Shown here in pieces: positions 12,959 to 22,157 of a DNA stretch of 64,000 nt; position 1 is the stretch's first letter; each line of letters starts with the position of its first letter. Source of the stretch: Marinobacter excellens HL-55 (GTDB lineage: Bacteria > Pseudomonadota > Gammaproteobacteria > Pseudomonadales > Oleiphilaceae); assembly GCA_001314845.1 (NCBI GenBank), contig LJZQ01000003.1:76423-140422 (forward strand), given 5' to 3'. The translations under genes were made by a program, and so were the position numbers. Below the pieces are notes generated by a model. It made no database searches and was not told where the DNA came from. It was given only the letters and a program-made list of their open reading frames with translations.

Positions 12959-13891
12959 GTGGCGTCACGTTACCGAAAAGGAATCTCGGTGTTAATAATC
13001 TGTCTTGCTGCGCTATCTGTGGCGTTGGCGGGGCCGGTAACTGCATCCGAGACAGTGTCACAAGCACTGGAGAGTCATCGCAGCTTTATTCTCTGGTATC
13101 GCAACTACGACAACCCGGCGATTCGATCGCTGGTCGAGCTGGCGCTCAATAAAACGCCTGAGTATGGCAGTTTTGACCTTGTCAGGAGCGAAGAGCTCAG
13201 CCAGGGTCGGGTGTTGCGGGAGCTTGCAAAAAGCAACAATCATCTGGTCGATATAGCCAACGTAGCCACATCTGCAGAGCGCGAAGCCTTTCTTAATCCC
13301 GTACCTTTGCCCGTGGATGGCGGTTTGCTTGGGTTCCGAGTGTGCCTGGTGCTACCCAAGAACCTGTCATTATTTGAAAACATTAATGGCGTAAAGGACA
13401 TCCAGCAAAACAACATACGAATTGGTCAGGGAGCCCATTGGCCAGACACCCCGATTCTCGAAGCCAACGGCATCTCCGTCATCACCCATACCCGCTATGA
13501 AATTCTGTTCGGAATGCTGCGTAACGAGCGCTTTGAGTGTTTTGCCCGGGGCATCAGCGAAGTGATGTACGATCTTGAGTTTAACAACGCGGACGACCTG
13601 GTTATTGAGCCAAACCTGTTATTGGCCTACCCGATGCCGTCGTATCTGTTTGTTGCCCCTGACGATGAAGTGGCGGCACACCGGCTGCAATTGGGTATGG
13701 AACGGGCGATCAAGGATGGCAGCTTTGCGGTTTATCTTAAAACCTGGTTTGGCCGGGCAGTAGCCGAGCTGGGACTGGAACGCCGCAAGATACTTACCCT
13801 TGAAAACCGCTACCTCAGCGAAGAATCCATGTATGTAGGCCGACACACGCTTGAAAACCTTCGACGCCGGCTGGAACTCCTGGGCCAGTAA
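12959..13891 (+). CDS. Exported periplasmic substrate-binding-like (PBPb/SBP_bac_3-type) protein
   Basis: 310 aa, GTG start, signal peptide, bilobed SBP-like sequence. Confidence 0.65.
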   Translation: MASRYRKGISVLIICLAALSVALAGPVTASETVSQALESHRSFILWYRNYDNPAIRSLVELALNKTPEYGSFDLVRSEELSQGRVLRELAKSNNHLVDIANVATSAEREAFLNPVPLPVDGGLLGFRVCLVLPKNLSLFENINGVKDIQQNNIRIGQGAHWPDTPILEANGISVITHTRYEILFGMLRNERFECFARGISEVMYDLEFNNADDLVIEPNLLLAYPMPSYLFVAPDDEVAAHRLQLGMERAIKDGSFAVYLKTWFGRAVAELGLERRKILTLENRYLSEESMYVGRHTLENLRRRLELLGQ

Positions 13892-13923
13892 AACAGTTCG
13901 GCCATCCCTGGCCGTCCAGCTTG

Positions 13924-15810
13924 CTACACCCGGAAACGCGATACTTTTTCGTTCAGAGTGTGGCCAATCGTTTCAATTTGCCCACTGTAGACATCGTTTT
14001 CACTCGCGGCTTTCGCAGCATCCTGACCCTGGTCAGCAATTCGGGTAATAGAAGCGTTTAGCTCTTCGGTCACAGACGTCTGTTCTTCGGAGGCCGTCGC
14101 AATCTGTGTGGTCATCTGGCTGATGGCGGTAATGGCATCGGCAATCCTGTTCAGGGATTCCATGGCATCCTGAGCTTTCTCCATGCTGACATTGGAGACC
14201 GCCGTTGAAGCTTTCATCACGTCAACCGCATTGTTGGCGCCCTTCTGCAGGCGTTCAATCATATTGTTGATTTCGCCAGTCGAAGACTGGGTTCTCTGGG
14301 CCAGATTACGGACCTCGTCGGCGACCACTGCAAACCCTCTACCTGCCTCCCCTGCCCTGGCAGCTTCGATCGCAGCGTTCAGCGCCAGCAGGTTGGTTTG
14401 CTCTGCAATTCCCTGAATCACCTCAAGCACAGTGTTAATGGACGATACATCCTTACCTAGAGCATCAATAACTTCTGCTGCTGCGGTAACCTCTTTGGCG
14501 AGCTTCTCGACGGCATCCCTTGAGGCAGCAACCGTTTTCAATGATTCACGACTCTCCTGGTCTGCATTTTCAGACGCCTCTGCCGTTTGCTGAGCATTCT
14601 GAGCTATCTCCCCGGCCGCCGCCGACATTTCATTGATGGCTGTAGCAATCATATCGATTTCATTTTGCTGGCCTTCTACACTCGACCGGCTCGTTTTCGA
14701 CGTCTCCCTGAGAGAGGACACATTAACAGCTAATTCGTCACAGCCATCTTTTACTTCATGAACCACCTGTTGAATATTTTCGACAAAACGATTGAACGAT
14801 TCCGCGAGATGTCCAAACTCATCAGACGCAGCATCATCAAGACGTTTCGTGAGATCGGCGTCGCCCGAGGCAATGCTCGACATAGCGGTATTCAATCGGC
14901 GTACCGGCGTCATAAGAATTCGAATACCGAAGTACAGCGCCACCAACGCACCCACCAAGCCAACGCCGGCGATTAAGATTCCCCCTACCCGCGCCTCGAC
15001 AATAGGAGCATTTACCAGGTCCTCATTCACAAAGGTCACAAGATACCAGTCAACGGCACGCGCCTCTGAGATAGCGTGCAATGCAGCGCTCCATTGAGCA
15101 TTGTCCATCTGGAACTTGTGCAGACTGCCATCGAAAGAGGGCCGAGCTCCAATCACTTCTGAGAGGTTTTTTCCTACCATGGCCGAATCCGGGTAGAAAA
15201 GAACCGTGCCTGATTGGTTCACCAGCGCAGCAAATCCGGTCTCGGCCAAGGTAATGGTAGACAGCATCGACTCGATGGTCCCGAGGCCAATATCCATACC
15301 GGCGGCACCTTTGAACACGCCCGATTTGATAGGTGCCATAGCAGAAATGATAGTTTCGTTGCTGCTGGCATCTTGATAAGGATCAGTATAGGAAGATCGG
15401 CCAAGGCGCTGTGCGCCCTGATACCAGGGGCGGACTCTGGGGTCATAATCCGCAGGCAGAGTGGCTTCCACATCCAGACTTCTCATGATCATGCGGCCGT
15501 CTTCTGTTCCGGCATAGACGTCTCTGATGTTCCCGCCTTTGGTCATTGCCTCCATCAACACACGGGCCATGTTATCTGTTCGCACACCTTCCAGAGCGAT
15601 GGCCGTGGCTTCTGCCATATCTAGCCTGGTATTCAACCAATCTGAAATGCTTGATGTACTTTGGTTGACGGCATCCTGCATAAGCGCATCAACATACCGG
15701 TCTGTGGTAGACCTCAACCGGATGTCAGTGGCGATGGTAAGCGCCGCCATTAACAGTGCGATCAGTGTGCCGACAGCAATAAGCAATTTCTGAGCAAACG
15801 AAAATTTCAA
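13924..15810 (-). CDS. Methyl-accepting chemotaxis protein with periplasmic Cache sensor
   Basis: ORF 13924-15891; [40 protein letters not shown]. Likely start is TTG at 15810, with GGAGG (rc of 15819-15823) 8 nt upstream, giving [24 protein letters not shown]. Confidence 0.93.
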   Translation of the reverse strand: MKFSFAQKLLIAVGTLIALLMAALTIATDIRLRSTTDRYVDALMQDAVNQSTSSISDWLNTRLDMAEATAIALEGVRTDNMARVLMEAMTKGGNIRDVYAGTEDGRMIMRSLDVEATLPADYDPRVRPWYQGAQRLGRSSYTDPYQDASSNETIISAMAPIKSGVFKGAAGMDIGLGTIESMLSTITLAETGFAALVNQSGTVLFYPDSAMVGKNLSEVIGARPSFDGSLHKFQMDNAQWSAALHAISEARAVDWYLVTFVNEDLVNAPIVEARVGGILIAGVGLVGALVALYFGIRILMTPVRRLNTAMSSIASGDADLTKRLDDAASDEFGHLAESFNRFVENIQQVVHEVKDGCDELAVNVSSLRETSKTSRSSVEGQQNEIDMIATAINEMSAAAGEIAQNAQQTAEASENADQESRESLKTVAASRDAVEKLAKEVTAAAEVIDALGKDVSSINTVLEVIQGIAEQTNLLALNAAIEAARAGEAGRGFAVVADEVRNLAQRTQSSTGEINNMIERLQKGANNAVDVMKASTAVSNVSMEKAQDAMESLNRIADAITAISQMTTQIATASEEQTSVTEELNASITRIADQGQDAAKAASENDVYSGQIETIGHTLNEKVSRFRV

Positions 15811-15967
15811 AGGGAATGCCTCCGGAAGGATCAAGGGGAACCGATCACTTTCTTCTATATTAGATATAGAAACTAATTTGGCTAACGGCAATTGGAGCGA
15901 AGTCTTTAGAAGACTTTGTTAGACTGGCTCGACGCAACGACCTTCTCACGTAATGGAGACGCACTGA

Positions 15968-17488
15968 ATGGCCCATGAAGAACTGCATCTGAATCTGCGT
16001 AACCTGACTCTTGAAGACTACAGCCAACTTCAGGAATTGATGGATGAAGTTTACGAAGATATCGGTGGTGCGTGGCCAAGTGACACCATCAAGGCACTGG
16101 TTGAACAGTTTCCTGACGGTCAGATCTGCATTGAGGATAGCGGGCAGCTGGTGGCGGTCGCACTCACTGTGTGCGTCAAGTACGAGCGGTTCAGCAACCC
16201 GCACGCCTACGACGATCTGATTCTTCGTAATGAGAAGATCTGGCACAACCAGAATGGCGACTCACTCTACGGTCTGGACGTGTTCATTCATCCAGAGTAT
16301 CGCGGTTATCGCCTGGGCCGCCGGCTTTATGAAGCACGCAAAGAGCTTTGCCGTTCGATGAACCTGAGGGCCATCCTGGCCGGTGGACGTATTCCCAACT
16401 ATTTCAAATACTCAGAGCAGTACACACCGGAGGAATACATCCATCGGGTTGATCGTAAAGAAATCTACGATCCGATCCTGAGCTTCCAGTTGTCCAATGA
16501 TTTCCAGGTAACCCGGCTGATGCACAAGTATCTCCCGGAAGACGAGAAATCGCTCGGTTATGCCACCCTGCTGGAATGGCGCAATATTCTGTACACCCCA
16601 CCGTCCTCGGTACTCAACACCAAGAAAACACAGGTGCGGCTGGGTGCCGTGCAGTGGCAAATGCGGGAGTTCACCTCGGTGGAAGAAGTGCTCAAGCAGG
16701 TGGAGTACTTCGTCGATGCGCTGTCGGACTACAAAAGCGACTTTGCACTATTCCCGGAATTTTTCAACGCTCCGTTGATGGGCCTGACGGACCAGATGGA
16801 CCAAACCCGAGCCATTCGTTTTCTGGCCGGCTTTACCGAGCAGTTCCGCAATGAAATGTCAGAAATGGCCGTCAGCTATAACATCAACATCATCACCGGC
16901 TCCATGCCGCTGCTCGAGAACGATCGCGTGTACAACGTGTCTTACCTATGCCATCGGGATGGTCGGGTTGATGAACAGCGAAAGATCCATATAACGCCCC
17001 ACGAACGTAGAGACTGGGTAATCGAAGGCGGCAATAAATTTGAAGTGTTCGAAACCGATGCTGGCCGAGTCGCTATCCTGATTTGTTATGACATCGAGTT
17101 TCCGGAATTGGGTCGGCTGGCAGCCAGCCAGGACGTAGACATTATTTGTGTTCCTTTCTGGACCGACACCAAAAACGGCTACTTGCGTGTTCGCCACTGC
17201 GCCCAGGCCCGAGCCATTGAAAACGAGTGTTACGTGGTCATCACAGGTAGCGTTGGCAACCTGCCCAAGGTTGAAAACCTTGACGTTCAGTACGCGCAGT
17301 CTTCCGTGTTTTCGCCGTCAGACTTCGCATTCCCACATGACGCAGTGATGGCAGAAACAACACCGAATACAGAAATGATCATGTTTTCTGACATGGATCT
17401 TGAAAAGCTCACATTAGTCCGTAACGAGGGTTCGGTAACCAACCTGAAAGATCGCCGTGTTGATCTTTATCAGCTCAAGACCCTATAG
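15968..17488 (+). CDS. Bifunctional GNAT acetyltransferase / carbon-nitrogen hydrolase (nitrilase superfamily)
   Basis: 506 aa; N-terminal GNAT (VFIHPEYRGYRLGRRLYEARKELC) and C-terminal nitrilase (ALFPEFFNAPL, ILICYDIEFPELGR). Confidence 0.9.
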   Translation: MAHEELHLNLRNLTLEDYSQLQELMDEVYEDIGGAWPSDTIKALVEQFPDGQICIEDSGQLVAVALTVCVKYERFSNPHAYDDLILRNEKIWHNQNGDSLYGLDVFIHPEYRGYRLGRRLYEARKELCRSMNLRAILAGGRIPNYFKYSEQYTPEEYIHRVDRKEIYDPILSFQLSNDFQVTRLMHKYLPEDEKSLGYATLLEWRNILYTPPSSVLNTKKTQVRLGAVQWQMREFTSVEEVLKQVEYFVDALSDYKSDFALFPEFFNAPLMGLTDQMDQTRAIRFLAGFTEQFRNEMSEMAVSYNINIITGSMPLLENDRVYNVSYLCHRDGRVDEQRKIHITPHERRDWVIEGGNKFEVFETDAGRVAILICYDIEFPELGRLAASQDVDIICVPFWTDTKNGYLRVRHCAQARAIENECYVVITGSVGNLPKVENLDVQYAQSSVFSPSDFAFPHDAVMAETTPNTEMIMFSDMDLEKLTLVRNEGSVTNLKDRRVDLYQLKTL

Positions 17489-17604
17489 CAAACGGTAATC
17501 TGGCCCGGAATGCCCGGGTCAAATATTGACGTAGTCTATTAAAGGGTTACGGTAGCTGACTGATGGGATTGCCAAAATTGCACTGCCCGTCTATTGTTTA
17601 ATTT

Positions 17605-18048
17605 ATGTCCACGTCATCTGACAGCTCTCAGAGGCAGAGAAAGCGTTTCATGAACGAAGAACTACCGGATATTGTCGCCCGTTTTCGTGTACGACATGGC
17701 TTGTTTCGCAAAGAGACCGTGGAGGCTCGCCTCTATGAGCTCGACAGCTATGGCTGCGTGATGAAAACGGACAAGCTGTTCAGCCCCGGCGACACCGTGA
17801 TCCTTGATCTGATCATGGATATGCCCTTTGAAGAAATCCGTGCAGAGGGTCTGTCAGGCCTGGTCACCGAGAAAAGAAAGCACTGTAGTAACTTCTTCTA
17901 CTCTATTGATTTTTTTCAGTTTGACTCCAGCGATAACTCGCCGCTGGCAGACAAAGTCAGGCGTATTCGCGAAGTTCTTTTAAAGAAACAGACACTCAAG
18001 TCCCGCAGAGGCTCAAATCCTGCGTCGGGAATGAGGCAACTAGCCTGA
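17605..18048 (+). CDS. PilZ-domain-like protein
   Basis: 147 aa; possible alternative start at 17650 (MNEELPDIVARFRV); small beta-rich PilZ-like pattern. Confidence 0.55.
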   Translation: MSTSSDSSQRQRKRFMNEELPDIVARFRVRHGLFRKETVEARLYELDSYGCVMKTDKLFSPGDTVILDLIMDMPFEEIRAEGLSGLVTEKRKHCSNFFYSIDFFQFDSSDNSPLADKVRRIREVLLKKQTLKSRRGSNPASGMRQLA

Positions 18049-18090
18049 TACTGTTCCACCACCACTACCCCTTCCGTAAGGAGACGTCCG

Positions 18091-18726
18091 ATGGCAAAGA
18101 AAGCCAAACCCAGCGTTGATAAGATTGTTAAAAAAGTAAATAAAGAGTTTGAGAAAACCTCATCCCAGATAGAAGGTTTGATCAATGATGCTTTAAAGCA
18201 GTTTGATCACCTGCAACACCAGGTTCAGGACCCCGTTCGCAAACTGATCAAAGATATGGATGAGTTGCGTGAGCGTGAAATGAAACGCTTCAACGACGAG
18301 TTTGAACGCCGTATGGATGAGTTTCATGAGCTTCAAGCTGCACTGCTTGAAAAGCTTGGCATTGCGACCAAAGAAGCTCGTAAAGAAGTCAAAAAGGCCA
18401 CAGAGACTGCCAGCAAGAAAGTAGAGGCTGCCAAGCCTGCCGCCAAAAAAGCGCCCGCCAAGAAGCCGGCAGCCAAGAAAGCTGCCGCGCCAAAACCTGC
18501 TGCGAAAAAACCCGCGGCACCCAAGGCGGCCAAGCCAGTCGATAAATCCGATCTGACCCGCATCAAAGGTGTTGGTCCGGCAACCGCAAAGAAAATGAAA
18601 GAAGCTGGCCTGACATCCATTGAGCAGATCGCTAATCCTAGTGACGCAGATAAGCAGAAGCTCGAAGCGTTCAAGAGTATTAAAGGATTCAACGAACTGT
18701 CCGCTGAAGCGAAGAAAGTCATTTGA
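18091..18726 (+). CDS. Coiled-coil protein with Ala/Lys/Pro histone-like linker and C-terminal helix-hairpin-helix domain
   Basis: 211 aa; AAKPAAKKAPAKKPAAKKAAAPKPAAKKPAAPKAAKP then DLTRIKGVGPATAKKMKEAGLTSIEQIA (HhH). Confidence 0.8.
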   Translation: MAKKAKPSVDKIVKKVNKEFEKTSSQIEGLINDALKQFDHLQHQVQDPVRKLIKDMDELREREMKRFNDEFERRMDEFHELQAALLEKLGIATKEARKEVKKATETASKKVEAAKPAAKKAPAKKPAAKKAAAPKPAAKKPAAPKAAKPVDKSDLTRIKGVGPATAKKMKEAGLTSIEQIANPSDADKQKLEAFKSIKGFNELSAEAKKVI

Positions 18727-21002
18727 TGCAAACGCCCGAGCAACCTGTATTACGGGACATTGTCCTGGTGGGTGGCGGGCACAGCCACGTCGGGGTCCTC
18801 AAGCGATTCGCCATGAGTCCGGTCCCCGGCGTCAGGCTAACCCTGATCTGCCGCGACACCCACACGCCCTATTCCGGAATGCTGCCTGGCTATATTGCCG
18901 GCCATTACAGTTACGATGATGTTCACATCGACCTGAGCCGCCTGGCGGAATACGCCGGCGCCCGATTTTACCGGGCGGAAGTCACAGGCCTGGATCGCTC
19001 AAGCAAACGGGTGATTTGCAAAGGTCGTCCGAACGTTCCCTACGATCTGCTCTCAATCAATATCGGCTCGTCACCCCGAGTGGCAGAAGTGGTCGGGGCG
19101 TCCGAGCACGCAGTGCCGGTCAAGCCGATTACCGGATTCAACAATCGCTGGCTGGCACTTTTGTCACGGGTCGAAAATCACGACGGCCCACTGACCATCG
19201 CTGTGGTCGGCGCGGGTGCCGGTGGTGTTGAGCTGACACTGGCCATGCAGTTCCGGTTGCGCAATGAACTGGCCCGGCGCGGCAAAGATCCGGACCAGAT
19301 TCATTTCCATCTGTTTGACGCCGCCGATCAGATTTTGCCAACACACAATGCAAAAGTCCGCGCGGTGTTCCGTGACAAGCTTGTTCATCGAGGCGTAAAG
19401 CTGCATCTCGGCTCCGCCGTTTCCAAAGTTGAGCAAGGGCTGCTGACTACCGAATCAGGCCAAACTCTGCAGACTGACGAAGTGCTTTGGGTGACCCGTG
19501 CCGGCGGCCCTGCCTGGCTGAACGACACAGGCCTGGCACTGGATGACGGCTTGTTTATTCGAGCCAGGGACACTCTTCAGACAGAAAACGACGACAACGT
19601 CTTCGTCGCCGGCGACATTGCCAATGTGATAAACCATCCCCGGGAAAAGGCCGGCGTGTTTGCGGTCCGTCAGGGCCCGCCGTTGGCGGACAACCTCCGG
19701 CGCATGGCCACCGGCAAACCAGCCAAGCCTTTTAATCCCCAGAAGAATTGGCTGGCACTGATCAGCACCGGTGACCAGTATGCTGTTGCCTCCCGTGGCA
19801 ACTTCGGCACTGCCGGTACCTGGGTGTGGCGCTGGAAAGACTGGATTGATCGCCGGTTTATGCAGAAATTCAGCGACCTTCCAGCCATGGAAGAAACCGG
19901 CCGCTTGCCAGACACCTTGGCTGCGCAAAACCCGGAGGAAGCCTCTCAGGCGATTTCTGCCGTAGCCATGCGGTGTGGCGGCTGTGGTGCCAAAGTTGGC
20001 AGTACGGTGCTATCTCGTGCACTCGGTGAACTGCGCCCTATTGAACGAGATGACATCATCATCGGCCTGCATGCACCCGATGACGCTGCCGTGCTGAGGG
20101 TGCCACCAGGAATGGCGGTGGTTCATACCGTGGACTTTTTTCGGGCGTTTATTGACGACCCCTACGTGTTTGGCAAAGTCGCCGCCAATCATGCCCTGGG
20201 TGACGTATTTGCCATGGGCGCAGAAGCCCAGAGCGCCACGGCGGTTGCAACCGTGCCCTACGGCATCGAGTCAAAAGTGGAAGATACCGTTTTCCAGATG
20301 ATGTCCGGCGCGGTGGAAGTGCTTAACGAGGCCGGCTGCGCGCTGGTCGGCGGCCACACTGGCGAGGGTAAAGAGCTCGCTCTCGGCTTTGCGGTTAACG
20401 GATTGATTGATCCTAAAAAGGTCATGAGTAAGGGCGGCCTTCGTGCCGGGGACGTTTTGCTGCTGACCAAGCCGATCGGCACAGGGACCTTGTTTGCGGC
20501 TCACGCTCGACTGGAGGCCAAAGGCCGCTGGATAGATGCAGCGCTGGCGTCGATGGTTCAGTCCAACAAACCTGCGGCAGATTGCCTGGTTCGTTTTGGC
20601 GCACGCGCCTGCACAGACGTAACCGGTTTTGGATTGCTGGGGCACCTGGTTGAAATGACCCGGCCCTCCGGTGTCGATGCCGAGCTTGACCTGACTGCGA
20701 TACCGATCCTGCCAGGCGCGGAAGAAACAGTCGCGGCGGGCATTCTCAGCTCCCTGCAACCGGCTAACGTCCGGTTACGGCGCGGCATTCGCAATCAGGC
20801 AGACTGGGTTAATCACCCGCGCTATCCGTTGATCTTTGATCCTCAGACAGCAGGGGGTCTGCTGGCCAGCGTGCCGGAAGCCGTTGCCGAGGCCTGTGTG
20901 CGAGAGCTCAAATCACTGGGCTACCCTCACACAGCCATTATCGGCCGTGTGACTTCTCAGGATGAGAACGGCGCCATAGAGCCCATCACGCTTCGGGACT
21001 GA
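18726..21002 (+). CDS. selD: Fused pyridine-nucleotide/FAD oxidoreductase + selenide, water dikinase
   Basis: N-terminus DIVLVGGGHSHVGVLKRFAM (FAD-binding, NDH-2-like); C-terminus MRCGGCGAKVGSTVLSRALGELRP plus VHTVDFFRAFIDDPYVFGKVAANHALGDVFAMGA (SelD). TGATG coupling to upstream gene. Confidence 0.92.
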   Translation: MQTPEQPVLRDIVLVGGGHSHVGVLKRFAMSPVPGVRLTLICRDTHTPYSGMLPGYIAGHYSYDDVHIDLSRLAEYAGARFYRAEVTGLDRSSKRVICKGRPNVPYDLLSINIGSSPRVAEVVGASEHAVPVKPITGFNNRWLALLSRVENHDGPLTIAVVGAGAGGVELTLAMQFRLRNELARRGKDPDQIHFHLFDAADQILPTHNAKVRAVFRDKLVHRGVKLHLGSAVSKVEQGLLTTESGQTLQTDEVLWVTRAGGPAWLNDTGLALDDGLFIRARDTLQTENDDNVFVAGDIANVINHPREKAGVFAVRQGPPLADNLRRMATGKPAKPFNPQKNWLALISTGDQYAVASRGNFGTAGTWVWRWKDWIDRRFMQKFSDLPAMEETGRLPDTLAAQNPEEASQAISAVAMRCGGCGAKVGSTVLSRALGELRPIERDDIIIGLHAPDDAAVLRVPPGMAVVHTVDFFRAFIDDPYVFGKVAANHALGDVFAMGAEAQSATAVATVPYGIESKVEDTVFQMMSGAVEVLNEAGCALVGGHTGEGKELALGFAVNGLIDPKKVMSKGGLRAGDVLLLTKPIGTGTLFAAHARLEAKGRWIDAALASMVQSNKPAADCLVRFGARACTDVTGFGLLGHLVEMTRPSGVDAELDLTAIPILPGAEETVAAGILSSLQPANVRLRRGIRNQADWVNHPRYPLIFDPQTAGGLLASVPEAVAEACVRELKSLGYPHTAIIGRVTSQDENGAIEPITLRD

Positions 21003-21966
21003 CCGCCTTCACAGCAAGCGCCAGAGCCTTTTCCAGGCTCTGGCGCTCCTGTTCCGGAGTAAAGGTTGTTGCCAGATCATTCACTTTGGCGACTAACGCT
21101 GCCAGCAAGTCCGGGCTTTGCTCCACCCGATACATTAACTCTGCCAGAGCACGTTCGTCTCCGACGGGAAAATAACCCGGATAATCGTCGCCGAGTAATC
21201 CCCGGTTACCTGAAATGTCGGACGCAAGAATCGGCACCCCTGCCCTGCACGCTTCAGAGACAACGTTAGCACCGCCTTCCATCACAGAACTGATCACCAT
21301 CAGGTTGCAGACCGCCATGAGATTTTCGAGTTGCGGCTTTTCCAATTCGCCGAGCCAATGAAAACGCGGATTGGCTTTGCTTTCGTTCAAGGCTTTGTCC
21401 CGCCACTCGTCGTTGTGGGGTTTGCCCGCGCAAGACACGATGATTCGGGAATCATCCGGCAAGAGCCGGCTGGCCCAAGCGGCGCGCAACGAGTCTTTTT
21501 CGGCACGGAGATGGCCGATCACGCACACATTGAATTGCCCGGGCTCCGCTTTAGAACCGCCCCGAATGCTCGTTGCCGGGGCAGATTGTCTGAGTGTTAT
21601 CAGTTTACTGTGGAACTGATCCGGTATGTCGTTGGCAACCAGATCATGCAGGCCGATCAGGACATTGGCGGCTGCCATGGAGGCGTGAGTGGGTTCCGGG
21701 TACTCACGCTGATGATGATAGATATCCGTGCCGGTCAAAACCACGATCAAAGGATGGCTCGGCCAGCACTCACGAAAGCGATGCACTAGGGTCGCGCTTC
21801 GCCAGGCGTGGAGCGCAATCATGAGATCGTATGGCTCGCCGTCGTAGTCATTCGCAACCTCAACCTGATGACCAGCCTCTTCAAGTAGCTGCTGCCAGCG
21901 GACCGCAGTTGCCCGGTTACCCGCTTTTGAATCCGGACCTGCGGGCGTAATAATGATTATTTTCAT
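20986..21966 (-). CDS. senB: TIGR04348-type glycosyltransferase, likely selenosugar synthase SenB
   Basis: MKIIIITPAGPDSKAGNRATAVRWQQLLEEAGHQVEV..YDLMIALHAWRS..; ORF 20986-21978, likely start MKII at 21966; adjacent to selD. Confidence 0.78.
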   Translation of the reverse strand: MKIIIITPAGPDSKAGNRATAVRWQQLLEEAGHQVEVANDYDGEPYDLMIALHAWRSATLVHRFRECWPSHPLIVVLTGTDIYHHQREYPEPTHASMAAANVLIGLHDLVANDIPDQFHSKLITLRQSAPATSIRGGSKAEPGQFNVCVIGHLRAEKDSLRAAWASRLLPDDSRIIVSCAGKPHNDEWRDKALNESKANPRFHWLGELEKPQLENLMAVCNLMVISSVMEGGANVVSEACRAGVPILASDISGNRGLLGDDYPGYFPVGDERALAELMYRVEQSPDLLAALVAKVNDLATTFTPEQERQSLEKALALAVKAVSPEA

Positions 21967-21997
21967 GGGATTTATCACAGAGAGTTTGCAAAATTCT

Positions 21998-22011
21998 GCA
22001 TGTCGACATGC
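21998..22011. repeat. Perfect 14-bp palindrome GCATGTCGACATGC upstream of senB
   Basis: Read directly from sequence. Confidence 0.9.
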
Positions 22012-22049
22012 TCCAGGTAAAAAGTTGTTCCGTATATCGTTTTGGGCTT

Positions 22050-22079
22050 GACGCGATTCACGTTATCCTTGGTCGCGTC
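22050..22079. repeat. Inverted repeat GACGCGA-N16-TCGCGTC
   Basis: Arms 22050-22056 and 22073-22079, perfect. Confidence 0.85.
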
Positions 22080-22099
22080 GGACCTGCCAGCACCAACCC

Positions 22100-22113
22100 G
22101 GTTATCGATAACC
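22100..22113. repeat. Perfect 14-bp palindrome GGTTATCGATAACC
   Basis: Read directly from sequence; 44 bp upstream of the SBP gene start. Confidence 0.9.
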
Positions 22114-22157
22114 ACGTCCGGATCCTACTCCCCAAAAATACTTAGTAAGGATGACAT

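Noticed and set aside
19970-20000. Selenocysteine (in-frame TGA) in SelD
   Set aside because: The catalytic codon is TGT (Cys) and no in-frame TGA interrupts the ORF.
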